Shown here: piece by piece, positions 45,347 through 55,883 of the stretch
Position numbering within the stretch: the first letter of the stretch is position 1
How the letters are laid out: each line of letters begins with the position of its first letter
Source of the DNA: Burkholderiales bacterium
GTDB lineage: Bacteria > Pseudomonadota > Gammaproteobacteria > Burkholderiales > Casimicrobiaceae
DNA length: 64,000 nucleotides
NCBI GenBank assembly: GCA_025354165.1
Contig: JANXNI010000052.1
Span: 62,001 to 126,000, forward strand
Direction: 5' to 3'
Made by a program: the position numbers and the translations under genes
Notes under the pieces: generated by a model
The model's database searches: none
What the model saw: only the letters and a program-made list of their open reading frames with translations
Told to the model about the DNA's origin: nothing

Positions 45347-45553
45347 TCAATCAACTTTCTTGGTCGGTTCGTCAGCGGGGTCGGCGGCGTTACGTATGGC
45401 TTCGGCCTTTTTCATCGCACTATCGATGTCGGCTTTGACTTTATCAATCGTATTTTCTTTAGTCGGAAACGGGTTTGCCGGCGGCGCTGGAGGCTTGCAG
45501 CCGCCCAGTGCGATTGACACAGCGCCAAGCAGAATAAGCGCCAGCGCCTTCAC
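45347..45553 (-). CDS. Small lipoprotein
   Basis: 68 residues: signal with lipobox IALGGC, then a Pro-rich linker and a charged helix (IDKVKADIDSAMKKAEAIRNA). It is 1 nt after yajQ and abuts the barrel protein gene. Function unknown. Confidence 0.75.
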   Translation of the reverse strand: MKALALILLGAVSIALGGCKPPAPPANPFPTKENTIDKVKADIDSAMKKAEAIRNAADPADEPTKKVD

Positions 45554-45554
45554 G

Positions 45555-46046
45555 CTAGTCCCGGAAATTGTTGAACTGCAACGGCAGCTCGGTGATGTCT
45601 TTTTTGATCAGCGCCATCGCGGCCTGCAGGTTGTCTTTTTTGTCGCCCGTCACGCGCACGGACGTGCCCTGAATCGAGCCACTGACTTTGAGCTTGCTCT
45701 CTTTCAAAAGCTTGACGACTTTCTTTGCCAGCTCGGTTTCCAGACCTTCTTTGAGCGTATCCACGCGCTTCATTTTGTCGCCACCGATTTTCTCCGGTTT
45801 GCCTTTTTCGATGGAGCGCGAATCGACGCTGCGCTTGGCGAATTTATTGAGCAACACGTCGTCGACCTGACCCAATTTGAAGTCATCGTCGGCGAATACC
45901 GTCATCGTCTTGTCTTTTTCGTTCAGCTCAACGCGTGAGTCCGAACCTTTGAAGTCAAAGCGCGTGGTGATCTCTTTGTTCGCCTGATCCAGCGCGTTTT
46001 TGATTTCAACCCAGTTCAAGTCGGAGACGGTGTCGAATGAAGGCAT
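45555..46046 (-). CDS. yajQ: YajQ family cyclic di-GMP-binding protein
   Basis: Two ferredoxin-like domains. [20 protein letters not shown] and [21 protein letters not shown] are standard. Members bind cyclic di-GMP and adjust transcription with partners in Xanthomonas and Pseudomonas. The start was set at 46046 by the family N-terminus, with the open frame reaching 46070. Confidence 0.93.
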   Translation of the reverse strand: MPSFDTVSDLNWVEIKNALDQANKEITTRFDFKGSDSRVELNEKDKTMTVFADDDFKLGQVDDVLLNKFAKRSVDSRSIEKGKPEKIGGDKMKRVDTLKEGLETELAKKVVKLLKESKLKVSGSIQGTSVRVTGDKKDNLQAAMALIKKDITELPLQFNNFRD

Positions 46047-46118
46047 GGCAATCGTCGCAAAAGCAGTCAATCCGCAAGTGTAAGCGGTGGGCGCGCCTCA
46101 GGGCGTTTGGGCCCAGCG

Positions 46119-46826
46119 TCACGGTCGGCGCTTGTCCGCAACAATCTGCCCGTCGGCCAGCGTGACCTGACGATCGCAGGTTGACGCCAGATGCGCGTCG
46201 TGGGTGACGATCAGGAACGAGGTGCCAAAGTCCTGATTAAATTTGCGCAGCATGACAAAAATATCGGCCGCCGTTTTCGTGTCGAGATTGCCCGTGGGCT
46301 CGTCCGCCAGCACCAGCGCCGGTTTCATCGACAATGCACGGGCGATGGCGACGCGCTGCTGCATGCCACCTGAGAGCTCAGACGGCTTCTTGTTTTCAGC
46401 GCTCGCGAGCCCGACCGACGCCAGCAAAGCCCGGGCGTGAGCGCGCGTTTCGTCGGTGCTGCCCTGACCGTTGACTAGCTGCGGCATCAGGATGTTTTCG
46501 AGTGCACTGAAGGCCGGCAACAGGTGATGAAACTGGAACACAAAGCCGAGACTCGCCGCGCGCAGTCGCGTCAGGTGATCATCGTCGCTGTAACTGACCG
46601 GATGGCCGGCAATTTCGACCGTGCCAGCAGTGGGCGCTTCGAGCAATCCGATGATATTGAGCAGCGTGCTTTTGCCGGAACCCGAGGGCCCGATCAGCGC
46701 GGTGAATTCGCCGTTGGCCACGGTCAAATTGATGCCGTGCAGAATTTCTGCCTCGACCGGTTTTCCGATGTTGTACGACTTGCGAATGCCCGCGAGCCGC
46801 AACACATTTCCGGAGGCGGTCGTCAT
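46119..46826 (-). CDS. LolD/MacB-type ABC transporter ATPase
   Basis: Walker [13 protein letters not shown] signature [14 protein letters not shown], Walker [13 protein letters not shown] and switch His in VTHDAHLA. The sequence is of the LolD type. Its start overlaps the stop of the permease gene (ATGA). With the adaptor and permease it forms a three-part export pump or lipoprotein-type releaser. Confidence 0.92.
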   Translation of the reverse strand: MTTASGNVLRLAGIRKSYNIGKPVEAEILHGINLTVANGEFTALIGPSGSGKSTLLNIIGLLEAPTAGTVEIAGHPVSYSDDDHLTRLRAASLGFVFQFHHLLPAFSALENILMPQLVNGQGSTDETRAHARALLASVGLASAENKKPSELSGGMQQRVAIARALSMKPALVLADEPTGNLDTKTAADIFVMLRKFNQDFGTSFLIVTHDAHLASTCDRQVTLADGQIVADKRRP

Positions 46827-48049
46827 GCCCGCATCGCCAGCGCTGGGTCAAGCCTTGCGGCGCGCCGGGCTGGGGCAATCGCCGCGAACACACCGCAAAC
46901 GGTGGCCGTGATGCAGGCGTAGAGCAACAGCGACCATGTCACTACGATCGGAAACAGCGCGTTGCCATCGGCGCCGCGCACCAGTGTCGAAAACAGAAAC
47001 GCCATCAACATCGACAACAGCGCGCCAAGGATCGATCCCACCAGACCCACCAGCGATCCCTGCAACAGAAATACCCGCAGCATCTGTCCGCGCGAGGCGC
47101 CCATCGCACGCAGGATGCCGATCTCGCGGGTTTTTTGCACGACTGCGACGACCAGGACGCTCGCGATCCCAAGCATCACCACAATCGATACGAAGACGCG
47201 AATGGTGACGGTGGAGGCCGACTGCGCGTTGAGCGCGCTCAAGAGCTGGCTGTTGCTGCTCATCCAGCTCTCGACCGTCAGCGGCGTCACCCGCGAAACG
47301 TTTCTTGCGACGTTGTCCGCGTCGAACACATCGCGAACGCGCAGGTCAATCGAGGTCACGCCGCCAGGCAGGCCGAGAAAGTTTTGCGCCACATGTAGCG
47401 GCAGATACACCGCGCGGCGGCTCAGGTCCCGGTTGCCCAGATCCAGTGTGCCGACAATCTGGAAGCGATCACCGTCATTCGCGCTCGCGCTGCCGTTTGA
47501 AATCGTGATGCGGTCGCCAACGCTGGCACCCAAATCGTGGGCGAGTTCGGTGCCGACCAGCACTTCACCGGCTTCCAGCCGGAGTTTGCCCGTCACCAGC
47601 TTGTTCGACAGATCGACAATGCGGTCATAGCGCGGCAAATCGACGCCAAACACAGTCACTGCATTGCGCCCTTCGCCGCGAATGGCAATCGCCGCGCCCG
47701 ATGCCATCGGCGATACCGCCACCACGCCGGGAACGTCCTCGTAGGCGCTGATGACCTGCTGCCAGTTATCGATAGAGCGCACCTTTCGCGGCGCGACCTG
47801 CAGCGTGGCGATATTGGCCGTGCCCGCGCTTTCGTTGACCTGAATTCGGGCAACCGGTTCGATGGGCTTTGCCACGATATGCGCCTGCGCGCCGAGTGTG
47901 CGGTTGATGGTGTTGGCTTGCAGACCTGTCACCAGCGCTGAAATGAATACGACCACGGCAACGCCGACCATGACGCCGCCGACAATCAGCGCCGATTGCG
48001 TACGCCCTTCGCGCAAAAACCGCAGCGCCAGCAAAAGCTCAAAACGCAT
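46823..48049 (-). CDS. LolC/LolE-MacB-type ABC transporter permease
   Basis: An N-terminal membrane segment (ALIVGGVMVGVAVVVFISAL), a large periplasmic MacB_PCD domain and a C-terminal FtsX domain with three segments (IVVMLGIASVLVVAVV, GLVGSILGALLSMLMAFLF, LLLYACITATVCGVFAAI). ATG 48049 is chosen over TTG 48052. It sits between the adaptor and the ATPase. Confidence 0.9.
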   Translation of the reverse strand: MRFELLLALRFLREGRTQSALIVGGVMVGVAVVVFISALVTGLQANTINRTLGAQAHIVAKPIEPVARIQVNESAGTANIATLQVAPRKVRSIDNWQQVISAYEDVPGVVAVSPMASGAAIAIRGEGRNAVTVFGVDLPRYDRIVDLSNKLVTGKLRLEAGEVLVGTELAHDLGASVGDRITISNGSASANDGDRFQIVGTLDLGNRDLSRRAVYLPLHVAQNFLGLPGGVTSIDLRVRDVFDADNVARNVSRVTPLTVESWMSSNSQLLSALNAQSASTVTIRVFVSIVVMLGIASVLVVAVVQKTREIGILRAMGASRGQMLRVFLLQGSLVGLVGSILGALLSMLMAFLFSTLVRGADGNALFPIVVTWSLLLYACITATVCGVFAAIAPARRAARLDPALAMRA

Positions 48050-48073
48050 CAACAGTGTCCGTAGCGCTTCGCA

Positions 48074-49345
48074 TTACATCCCCGGCATCGGCACGCCCGC
48101 AGCGTTCGGGCGTGCCGACGAAATATCGGGTGCAGCGACCGTGTGCACGCGCTGTCCCGCGCGAATGCGATCATCGAGTACCACTTGCGCGCCTTCGCTC
48201 AATCCGGACACAATTTCAATTCGCTGCAACGAGCGCACGCCGACGCGCACGTCCTGTTCTTTCGCGACGCCGTCGGCCACGGTCAGCACAAACAAGCGCT
48301 CGCCCGCCTCGCGCAATGCGCTTGCTGGAATGGTCAACACATTGGTTTTCTTCGCTGCCACGACTTCCACTGAAACCGTCATATCGTCGCGCAAAATCGG
48401 CGGCGGTTTGGACACGCGCAGCCGCGCCTCGACGGTGCCACGCGTCACGTCCACGGACGGTGCGAGATAAATCAATTCTGCTTCAAATTTGTCGTCGGGA
48501 AATGCGTCGGCCGAGGCCACAGCGCGCATGCCTTCACGCAACAGGCTCAGGTTCTTTTCGTCAATCTGGGCGATTAGCCGCGTCTCGCCGGTCGTTGCTA
48601 ACGTCAGCAATTTGCGGCCCGGCTGGGCCACGTCACCCACCTCTACCGTGCGGGCGATCACGCGACCATCGGACGGCGCGGTGATACTGGTTTGCTCAAG
48701 CTTCGCTTTGACAATTTGTACGGCTGCCTGCGCCTCGATGAGGCGCGCCTGAATCGTCTGCGCTTCGGCACCGCCTTTCGTATTGGCGGTCGCCTGCGAG
48801 CTGGCTTGGGCGAATGCGGCGCGAGCGCTGGCGACGGCGCGCTCAGCGTCCTGAAGTTTGGCGTCGCCGAGAAAACCCTGCGCATGCAACTTGCGCGTCC
48901 GCTCAAGCTCCGCAATCGCAAAATCCAGCGTCGAGCGACTCTGCGCCATGCCTTGCGTTGCCACCGGGCCGGAGAGTTCGAACTGTGACTTCAGACGTGC
49001 CTGAGCGGTCGCCAGCGCCGCTTGCGCCTGCTGCAACTGCGCGCGCAGATCGTCGTCATCCAGTGCCACCAGAATTTGCCCCAGCTTGTCGACGTCGCCC
49101 TCGCGCACCAGCACTTTGTCCACGCGCGCCGTCAGCGTGCTCGCCAGATCAGTCCGCGCGACGCTCGCCACGCGCGACGAAAACACCAGCGAATGCTGAA
49201 TCGGGCCAGACGTGACGATGATCACCTCGGCCGCTTTGCCACGCCATGAGTAAACGCCCGCAGCGATTGCCGCCAGGACGAGCGCCAGAATGAACCAGAT
49301 CCACGACTTTGGGCGACCCGTGCTCGCCGATTTCCACCACGTCAT
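48074..49345 (-). CDS. MacA/HlyD-type periplasmic adaptor
   Basis: An N-terminal anchor (WIWFILALVLAAIAAGVYS), then split biotinyl-lipoyl halves around a long coiled-coil hairpin rich in Ala/Gln (LQQAQAALATAQARLKSQ), then beta-barrel and membrane-proximal domains. It should bridge the inner-membrane pump to an outer-membrane channel. No TolC-type gene is in the window. ATG 49345 is used; GTG 49354 is the alternative. Confidence 0.9.
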   Translation of the reverse strand: MTWWKSASTGRPKSWIWFILALVLAAIAAGVYSWRGKAAEVIIVTSGPIQHSLVFSSRVASVARTDLASTLTARVDKVLVREGDVDKLGQILVALDDDDLRAQLQQAQAALATAQARLKSQFELSGPVATQGMAQSRSTLDFAIAELERTRKLHAQGFLGDAKLQDAERAVASARAAFAQASSQATANTKGGAEAQTIQARLIEAQAAVQIVKAKLEQTSITAPSDGRVIARTVEVGDVAQPGRKLLTLATTGETRLIAQIDEKNLSLLREGMRAVASADAFPDDKFEAELIYLAPSVDVTRGTVEARLRVSKPPPILRDDMTVSVEVVAAKKTNVLTIPASALREAGERLFVLTVADGVAKEQDVRVGVRSLQRIEIVSGLSEGAQVVLDDRIRAGQRVHTVAAPDISSARPNAAGVPMPGM

Positions 49346-49392
49346 AAAGGACACATGCTTCCATTGAACCGACGCAGCTTAACGCCGCCGCG

Positions 49393-49671
49393 CTAACTGT
49401 CGTTTGATCTAACGCCAAACAAATCGTCAAAAGCGTCTGCAACGCCCGATTTCGCGACCTTGCCCGTGCGCTTGCCGGAGAAACTTTCCTCGATCTTGTC
49501 TTCGAAAAAACTGTTTGGCGACGGCGACGAGATCAGCTGGCGATAAAGCTCGGGCGAAACGGCCTTGTATTCGTAAACATCCCCGTTCACAAACTCAATC
49601 TCCATCAAGCGCAAACCCTCGTCATAGCCCGCTGCGCGAAGCTTGCTGGATTTGAGCGGTTTGCGATTCAT
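49393..49671 (-). CDS. KTSC domain protein
   Basis: 92 residues. SSKLRAAGYDEGLRLMEIEF, GDVYEYKAVSPELYRQLI and SPNSFFEDKI follow the KTSC domain (often fused to, or near, RNA or DNA processing proteins). The function is unknown. It is monocistronic with a 112-bp element upstream. Confidence 0.8.
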   Translation of the reverse strand: MNRKPLKSSKLRAAGYDEGLRLMEIEFVNGDVYEYKAVSPELYRQLISSPSPNSFFEDKIEESFSGKRTGKVAKSGVADAFDDLFGVRSNDS

Positions 49672-49715
49672 GGGGAGATTATGCAGGGGTTTGACGCGAG
49701 ACGGTTAGGTAATTG

Positions 49716-49827
49716 GCTTTTTGCTGAAATGACCATTGCATTGGGGCTGAAGCGGAAAAAGCGATAAAGTCGATAAACGAGGTTTTGGCGATATAGCCCC
49801 TGAGCAGCCGTCATTCCGTAAAAAAGC
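49716..49827. repeat. 112-bp dyad-symmetric element, copy 5
   Basis: Left arm 49716-49742, GGGGCT 49743-49748, 46-nt core 49749-49794 with GTCGAT at core positions 21-26, AGCCCC 49795-49800, right arm 49801-49827 (...TAAAAAAGC). It occupies most of the gap between the KTSC gene and the HAD gene; the rest of 49672-49956 shows no gene. Confidence 0.85.
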
Positions 49828-49956
49828 TGAAGAAATTTCTACTCGTGGCGAATCGCAAAATCGGCAACCAAGCGACCATTCGTACTCCCCGTAGGGGGTT
49901 TTCAACCCACCACAAATTGATACCCACCATCGTGGATTGCCACGCTTAACCACGCC

Positions 49957-50661
49957 CTACCTTCCGCGTAATGCACCCAGCAGTTCACGCAGATCGGCAA
50001 CTTCCGCGACGCCGGAACGCAGCGCAGTCGCCCCAAATCGATTGAACCAAACCGGCCGGATCCCCGCGTTCATCGCGCCTTCGATGTCTGTAGACCAACT
50101 ATCGCCAACGTGCACGACCTGCGCCGCGCTAACGCCTAGTCGATCCAGTGCAATGTGAAAGAGCCGCGCGTCCGGCTTGTTTATCCCGTGATCAGCCGAC
50201 ACCACAATATCGGCAAACGCGTCGACCAAACCAAGCCGCTCCAGCTTGCCAATTTGCTCGGCGCGCGTGTTGTTCGAGACAATCGACAACGTATATCCCG
50301 CCTCTCTCAGCGACGCCACGGCTTCAATCGCGCCGGGCACAGCGCGCTCGTGGCGCAGGTAATTTTCACGTTGCGCATTTGCAAGCTGATCGCTTTGTGA
50401 AGCGTCTCCACCGAAGTGCGAAATGATTCGCGCCCAGCGTTCACTCCGCGCGTCGTCGCCTGTGCGTGCACCTCGCGCAACGTCGAGGTGCAACAGTTCC
50501 AGCCAATGACGGTGTTGAATTTCAACGCTGTCAGCGCCTGCGGCAAACAGCGCATCGTCGAGCGAGATCGTCTCTTCAATGGCCTTGCGCGACGCGTACT
50601 GATGGTCATACAGCGTGTCATCGAGATCGAGCAGGATGGCGCGGGGCGACCTATCACTCAC
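49957..50661 (-). CDS. HAD-superfamily hydrolase (YjjG-like)
   Basis: Motif I LLDLDDTLYDH, motif II SIVSNN, motif III with the Lys of GINKPDARLF and motif IV VHVGDSWSTDIEGA are all present, with a helical cap of the YjjG type (nucleotidase or small phosphate ester). GTG 50661 overlaps the stop of the PIN gene (GTGA), so it is translated with the toxin-antitoxin pair. Confidence 0.88.
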   Translation of the reverse strand: MSDRSPRAILLDLDDTLYDHQYASRKAIEETISLDDALFAAGADSVEIQHRHWLELLHLDVARGARTGDDARSERWARIISHFGGDASQSDQLANAQRENYLRHERAVPGAIEAVASLREAGYTLSIVSNNTRAEQIGKLERLGLVDAFADIVVSADHGINKPDARLFHIALDRLGVSAAQVVHVGDSWSTDIEGAMNAGIRPVWFNRFGATALRSGVAEVADLRELLGALRGR

Positions 50662-51113
50662 GTTGAACGTCGCGCGCTGCGCGCAGCCGGTCCGAGCACA
50701 TTCTTCAATCGTCCTTTTCCTGGCAAGCGATAAATGTCGAAATCGCTGTCAATCGACGCGATGTCCGTGATGCCTGTCTCAATCGACAGCGCCACCAGCG
50801 ACGCGTCGGCTAAATCCATCGGCAGGTCGTGATATTTCTGTGTGTAAACGAGCATGCTTCGCACGTGCTCAACGTGCATGTGGCGTACGTCCAGTCCGCC
50901 GCTTTCGATCCACTGCAAGAGCGAGCGCTGCGCGTTCGCCGTGTTGGAAAGCATGTAAGCGCACTCGGTGAGCACGGGCCAAGTGCTCACTAAATGGCCA
51001 CGAAATCCTTCGAAAAACCGCCTACACAGGACATGATCCGCGTCACGCGGATTAAACAGCGCGATCAGCGGACCGGCGTCGATCAGTGCGGCGTTTGGCG
51101 TGACGTTCGGCAT
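50658..51113 (-). CDS. PIN-domain toxin (VapC-like)
   Basis: PIN-fold ribonuclease. AALIDAGPLIALFN holds the first catalytic Asp, LADASLVALSIETG the later acidic residue and IASIDSDFDIYRLPG the last. It overlaps the end of the antitoxin frame by about 62 nt, unusually long for a VapBC pair, but ATG 51113 is required by the PIN N-terminus. Confidence 0.85.
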   Translation of the reverse strand: MPNVTPNAALIDAGPLIALFNPRDADHVLCRRFFEGFRGHLVSTWPVLTECAYMLSNTANAQRSLLQWIESGGLDVRHMHVEHVRSMLVYTQKYHDLPMDLADASLVALSIETGITDIASIDSDFDIYRLPGKGRLKNVLGPAARSARRST

Positions 51114-51369
51114 AGTAGTCGCTCAAGTGTTTTTTACGATCACGCGCCTGTAACACAGGCAAATCCGGATCTGCCTGAGCGCTCTCAACCTCCAGCGCTA
51201 ACACCAGGTCTTTTACGCTATCCCAGACAGTTGGTTTGGGTAGCGCTTGCTTCGCCAAATACTCTGCGAGTGCAAGTTTCACCACATCGCTCTTGGTCTG
51301 CTTCGTCTGTACGCAGTATTGCGCCAGTGCTTCCGAAACGCGATGGTCGGTGCGTACGGTTAATGTCAT
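51052..51369 (-). CDS. Ribbon-helix-helix antitoxin (VapB-like)
   Basis: The N-terminal TLTVRTDHRVSEALAQYCVQ and TKSDVVKLALAEYLAKQA form a ribbon-helix-helix; the C-terminus is charged (KKHLSDYYAERHAKRR) and would wrap the toxin. A GGAGG ribosome binding site lies just upstream of the ATG. The operator palindrome at 51383-51404 fits autorepression. Confidence 0.82.
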   Translation of the reverse strand: MTLTVRTDHRVSEALAQYCVQTKQTKSDVVKLALAEYLAKQALPKPTVWDSVKDLVLALEVESAQADPDLPVLQARDRKKHLSDYYAERHAKRRTDRRRSADRAV

Positions 51370-51382
51370 AACGCCTCCGAGG

Positions 51383-51404
51383 TGTAATACAGGATCGTAT
51401 TACA
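51383..51404 (-). promoter_or_regulatory. Palindromic operator of the vapBC-like operon
   Basis: TGTAATAC, six bases, GTATTACA: a perfect inverted repeat 14 bp before the antitoxin ATG. On the minus strand TAATAC can act as -10 with TTGCAA (51427-51422) as -35 at 19 bp. Antitoxin binding here would give the usual feedback. Confidence 0.7.
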
Positions 51405-51436
51405 GCATTTTTCGATGGAGTTTGCAACCGCAAGTT

Positions 51437-51506
51437 CGTAGGCTGGGTTGTGAAAACCCAGCGCGCTTGGTGCGGACCGGAGTGCTAGGTCGCGACCCAG
51501 CCTACG
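51437..51506. repeat. 70-bp inverted repeat of the GTAGGCTGGGT type
   Basis: CGTAGGCTGGGT (51437-51448) and ACCCAGCCTACG (51495-51506) are perfect inverted ends; inner GGGTTGTGAAAACCC adds a hairpin. It separates the toxin-antitoxin operon from the lipoprotein gene. The unit type is widely dispersed in proteobacteria. Confidence 0.8.
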
Positions 51507-51508
51507 GG

Positions 51509-53492
<1,984 letters not shown>

Positions 53493-54512
53493 TTAAAGCG
53501 GCGGCAAGATCACTTTATCAATGACGTGGATCACGCCGTTGGAGTTCAGAACATCCGTCGCAGTGATGTTTGCCACGCGGTTACGACCGTCCGTAATCGC
53601 GACACCCGTTGCAGTCGCCTGAATCACAAAGGTTTTGCCTTGCACCGTGGTGATCGGCGTGTTGAGCGCAATGTCTGCCTTTAACACGCGTGCGCCAACG
53701 ACGTGATACGTAAGCACGGAGCGCAGCAAGGCTTTATTGGCGGGCGTAAGCAAATCTGGGCCAGTCGCGGCAGCGTTGCCGGTCAGCTCTTTTGACAGCG
53801 CGTCAAAGGCCGCGTTCGTCGGTGCGAATACGGTGAACGGGCCGGTTCCGGAGAGTGTTGCGACCAGGTCGCCGTCGTTGCTGGCAAATTGCAGTGCCGC
53901 GACCAGACTGGTGAATTCGGGCGCTGAGGCAATCGCGGTTTGCACGATGGTTTTATCCGCTGGCAGAAGCACTGCGTCGATCAGATGCACCACGCCGTTG
54001 CTGGCGATGATGTCGGTTGCCGTGATGTTGGCTTTGCGATTGCGACCGTCAGTGATCACCGGCTTGCCGCTTACCACATCAATCTTGAAGAAGCCACCGC
54101 CTGCGGGCGTGATTGCCTTGCCAAACGGAATGTCGGCAGCTTTCACTACGCTAGTGAGGACGTGATATTGCAACACTGCTTTGACCAGCGCTTTGTTGGC
54201 GGGCACGAGGATGTCTGGGCCTTTCGCATTGGTGTTGCCGGTCAGCGTTTGCGCGAGTTTGTCGAACGCGGCGTTGGTGGGCGCGAAGACGGTCAAGGTT
54301 CCGGCTCCGCCTAACAAATTCACCAGGTCGTTGTTATCGCTGGCAAATTGCACAGCAGCGACGAGGGACGACAAGTCGGGTGTGGCCTGCGCGGTGGCCA
54401 GAATGGAGGATGGCGTAACTGGCGTCGGTTCGGGAGTATCCGAACCGCAAGCAGCGAGCAGGGATGTCGCGGTCAATGCGGCGAAGTAGCGGAGGAACGT
54501 TGGCAGTTTCAT
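53493..54512 (-). CDS. Lipoprotein with two fasciclin (FAS1) domains
   Basis: A signal with lipobox SLLAAC, then two FAS1 domains (about 45-195 and 200-340), each with the H1 (TVFAPTNAAFD) and H2 ([26 protein letters not shown]) motifs. Surface-exposed; FAS1 domains serve adhesion or ligand binding. Start at ATG 54512 rather than 54524. Probably duplicated from, or together with, the single-domain gene next to it. Confidence 0.9.
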   Translation of the reverse strand: MKLPTFLRYFAALTATSLLAACGSDTPEPTPVTPSSILATAQATPDLSSLVAAVQFASDNNDLVNLLGGAGTLTVFAPTNAAFDKLAQTLTGNTNAKGPDILVPANKALVKAVLQYHVLTSVVKAADIPFGKAITPAGGGFFKIDVVSGKPVITDGRNRKANITATDIIASNGVVHLIDAVLLPADKTIVQTAIASAPEFTSLVAALQFASNDGDLVATLSGTGPFTVFAPTNAAFDALSKELTGNAAATGPDLLTPANKALLRSVLTYHVVGARVLKADIALNTPITTVQGKTFVIQATATGVAITDGRNRVANITATDVLNSNGVIHVIDKVILPPL

Positions 54513-54552
54513 CAGGTGCTCCAAAACAAGAGAGGACGCTAAAAAAAGCGAT

Positions 54553-54589
54553 AAAAAAACTCCAGCATCGTTCGACCGATACCGGAGTT
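54553..54589 (-). terminator. Terminator after the single-FAS1 gene
   Basis: On the minus strand AACTCC...GGAGTT with an inner ATCG/CGAT pair is followed by a T-run (TTTTTTT). It lies 18 bp after the stop of the FAS1 gene at 54607 and separates it from the two-domain gene. Confidence 0.85.
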
Positions 54590-54606
54590 GATGGAATGCC
54601 GCCGAA

Positions 54607-55086
54607 TTATTTCGGCAGCAACACGGTGTCGATCACGTGAATCACGCCGTTCGAAGCTTTCACATCTGCGGTGGTGACTTTCGCGCCGTTGACGGTCACG
54701 CCCATTGCGTCAGCTTTCACGTCGAGCGATTGGCCGTTGACCGTCGGAACCATGCCGGTTTTCACGTCTTTGGCCATCACTTCGGCGGAAACGACGTGAT
54801 ACGTCAGGATCGCCTTCAGTTTGGGAATATCCTTCAACAGGGCGTCAACCGTGCCTGCTGGCAGCTTGGCGAACGCAGCATCTGTGGGCGCGAACACGGT
54901 AAATGGGCCCTTGCTCGACAAGGTGTCAGCAAGACCTGCTGCTTTGATTGCCGTGACGAGGGTTTTGAAATTGCCGTTGGCGACAGCGACGTCAACGATG
55001 GTGCCAGTAGCCGCGAAGGAGGCACCGGACATCAGGGCAACGCTGACAAAGCCAGCAATAACGGACTTGAGGGGACGAAAAATCAT
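54607..55086 (-). CDS. Secreted single fasciclin (FAS1) domain protein
   Basis: Signal peptide ([18 protein letters not shown]) and one FAS1 domain with [14 protein letters not shown] and [22 protein letters not shown] ribosome binding site precedes the ATG. It is divergent from the TetR gene and probably controlled by it, given palindromes in the shared gap. Confidence 0.92.
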   Translation of the reverse strand: MIFRPLKSVIAGFVSVALMSGASFAATGTIVDVAVANGNFKTLVTAIKAAGLADTLSSKGPFTVFAPTDAAFAKLPAGTVDALLKDIPKLKAILTYHVVSAEVMAKDVKTGMVPTVNGQSLDVKADAMGVTVNGAKVTTADVKASNGVIHVIDTVLLPK

Positions 55087-55167
55087 GATTAAACTCCTAA
55101 AATGAATAAATGGTCACAAAACTACTGATTGGTCTGAATGGGCCTTGAGCGCCTTAATGCACACTGA

Positions 55168-55196
55168 TTAGTAAATAATTGAACTCAGTAGTTCAA
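55168..55196 (-). promoter_or_regulatory. FAS1 gene promoter with overlapping palindrome
   Basis: On the minus strand TTGAAC (-35), 17 bp, TACTAA (-10). The -35 lies within the perfect inverted repeat TTGAACT-CAGT-AGTTCAA (55179-55196). The placement is that expected of a repressor operator. Confidence 0.55.
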
Positions 55197-55207
55197 ATTA
55201 TTACCAG

Positions 55208-55220
55208 AAAGTTCAACTTT
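55208..55220. promoter_or_regulatory. Second AGTTCAA palindrome at the TetR start
   Basis: AAAGTT-C-AACTTT is a perfect palindrome that overlaps the TTG start of the TetR gene and shares the AGTTCAA half site with the palindrome at 55179-55196. It fits autoregulation. Confidence 0.5.
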
Positions 55221-55842
55221 GGCAACCCCCTATCGTTTGCGCCAGTTAGAAATGCGTGAAGAAGCCATCCTCGACGCGGCGCATCAGCTGCTAGGCAAGC
55301 TAGGCTACGAAGACATGACGATGGATGTGGTGGCCGCTGAGGTCGGCATCGCCAAAGCCAGTCTTTACAAGCACTTCCCGTCGAAAGAGAAGCTCGCCGC
55401 ACGCACCATGACGCGGCTTTTTGAACGCACCATCACGCGGCTTTTGGCACTAGCAGCCGAGCTGCCCGCTGTCGAAAAACTGCGGCTGATGCTGGAATGG
55501 GTGCTGCAAGAGCGCCTGAAAGGCAGCATTCCACACTTGCCGTCGACCAACGGCGCGCTGGAGCACTCGCTGATGACCGATGAGATTTATCTGGCGGCGC
55601 TGTTCACGCTGAATGCCGCCTTGTCATCGCTGGTCGATCAGGCCAAAGCCGACGGTGCGCTGTCACGCGAGCTGCCAACCGACTACATCGTCACCGCGAT
55701 TTACGCGCGCTCGTGCGATCCGACGCTCGACTATATGCAACGCGGCAACAGCTACTCCGGCGAGGAGATTGTGCAGCACATGTTGCATGCATTTTTTGTT
55801 GGCGTTGCCGCGCCTGCCTACCCCGTCGCGCCTTTCGCGTAG
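55219..55842 (+). CDS. TetR family transcriptional regulator
   Basis: N-terminal helix-turn-helix (REEAILDAAHQLLGKLGYED, VAAEVGIAKASLYKHFPSKE) and a C-terminal ligand domain that I cannot assign to a ligand. Start TTG 55219 has AGAAAG upstream; ATG 55252 is the alternative and would still keep the whole DNA-binding domain. Likely controls itself and the FAS1 gene. Confidence 0.9.
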   Translation: MATPYRLRQLEMREEAILDAAHQLLGKLGYEDMTMDVVAAEVGIAKASLYKHFPSKEKLAARTMTRLFERTITRLLALAAELPAVEKLRLMLEWVLQERLKGSIPHLPSTNGALEHSLMTDEIYLAALFTLNAALSSLVDQAKADGALSRELPTDYIVTAIYARSCDPTLDYMQRGNSYSGEEIVQHMLHAFFVGVAAPAYPVAPFA

Positions 55843-55883
55843 TCGTTTCCCGTTTTTACCTTGACGCATTGAGGTCACCGCAC

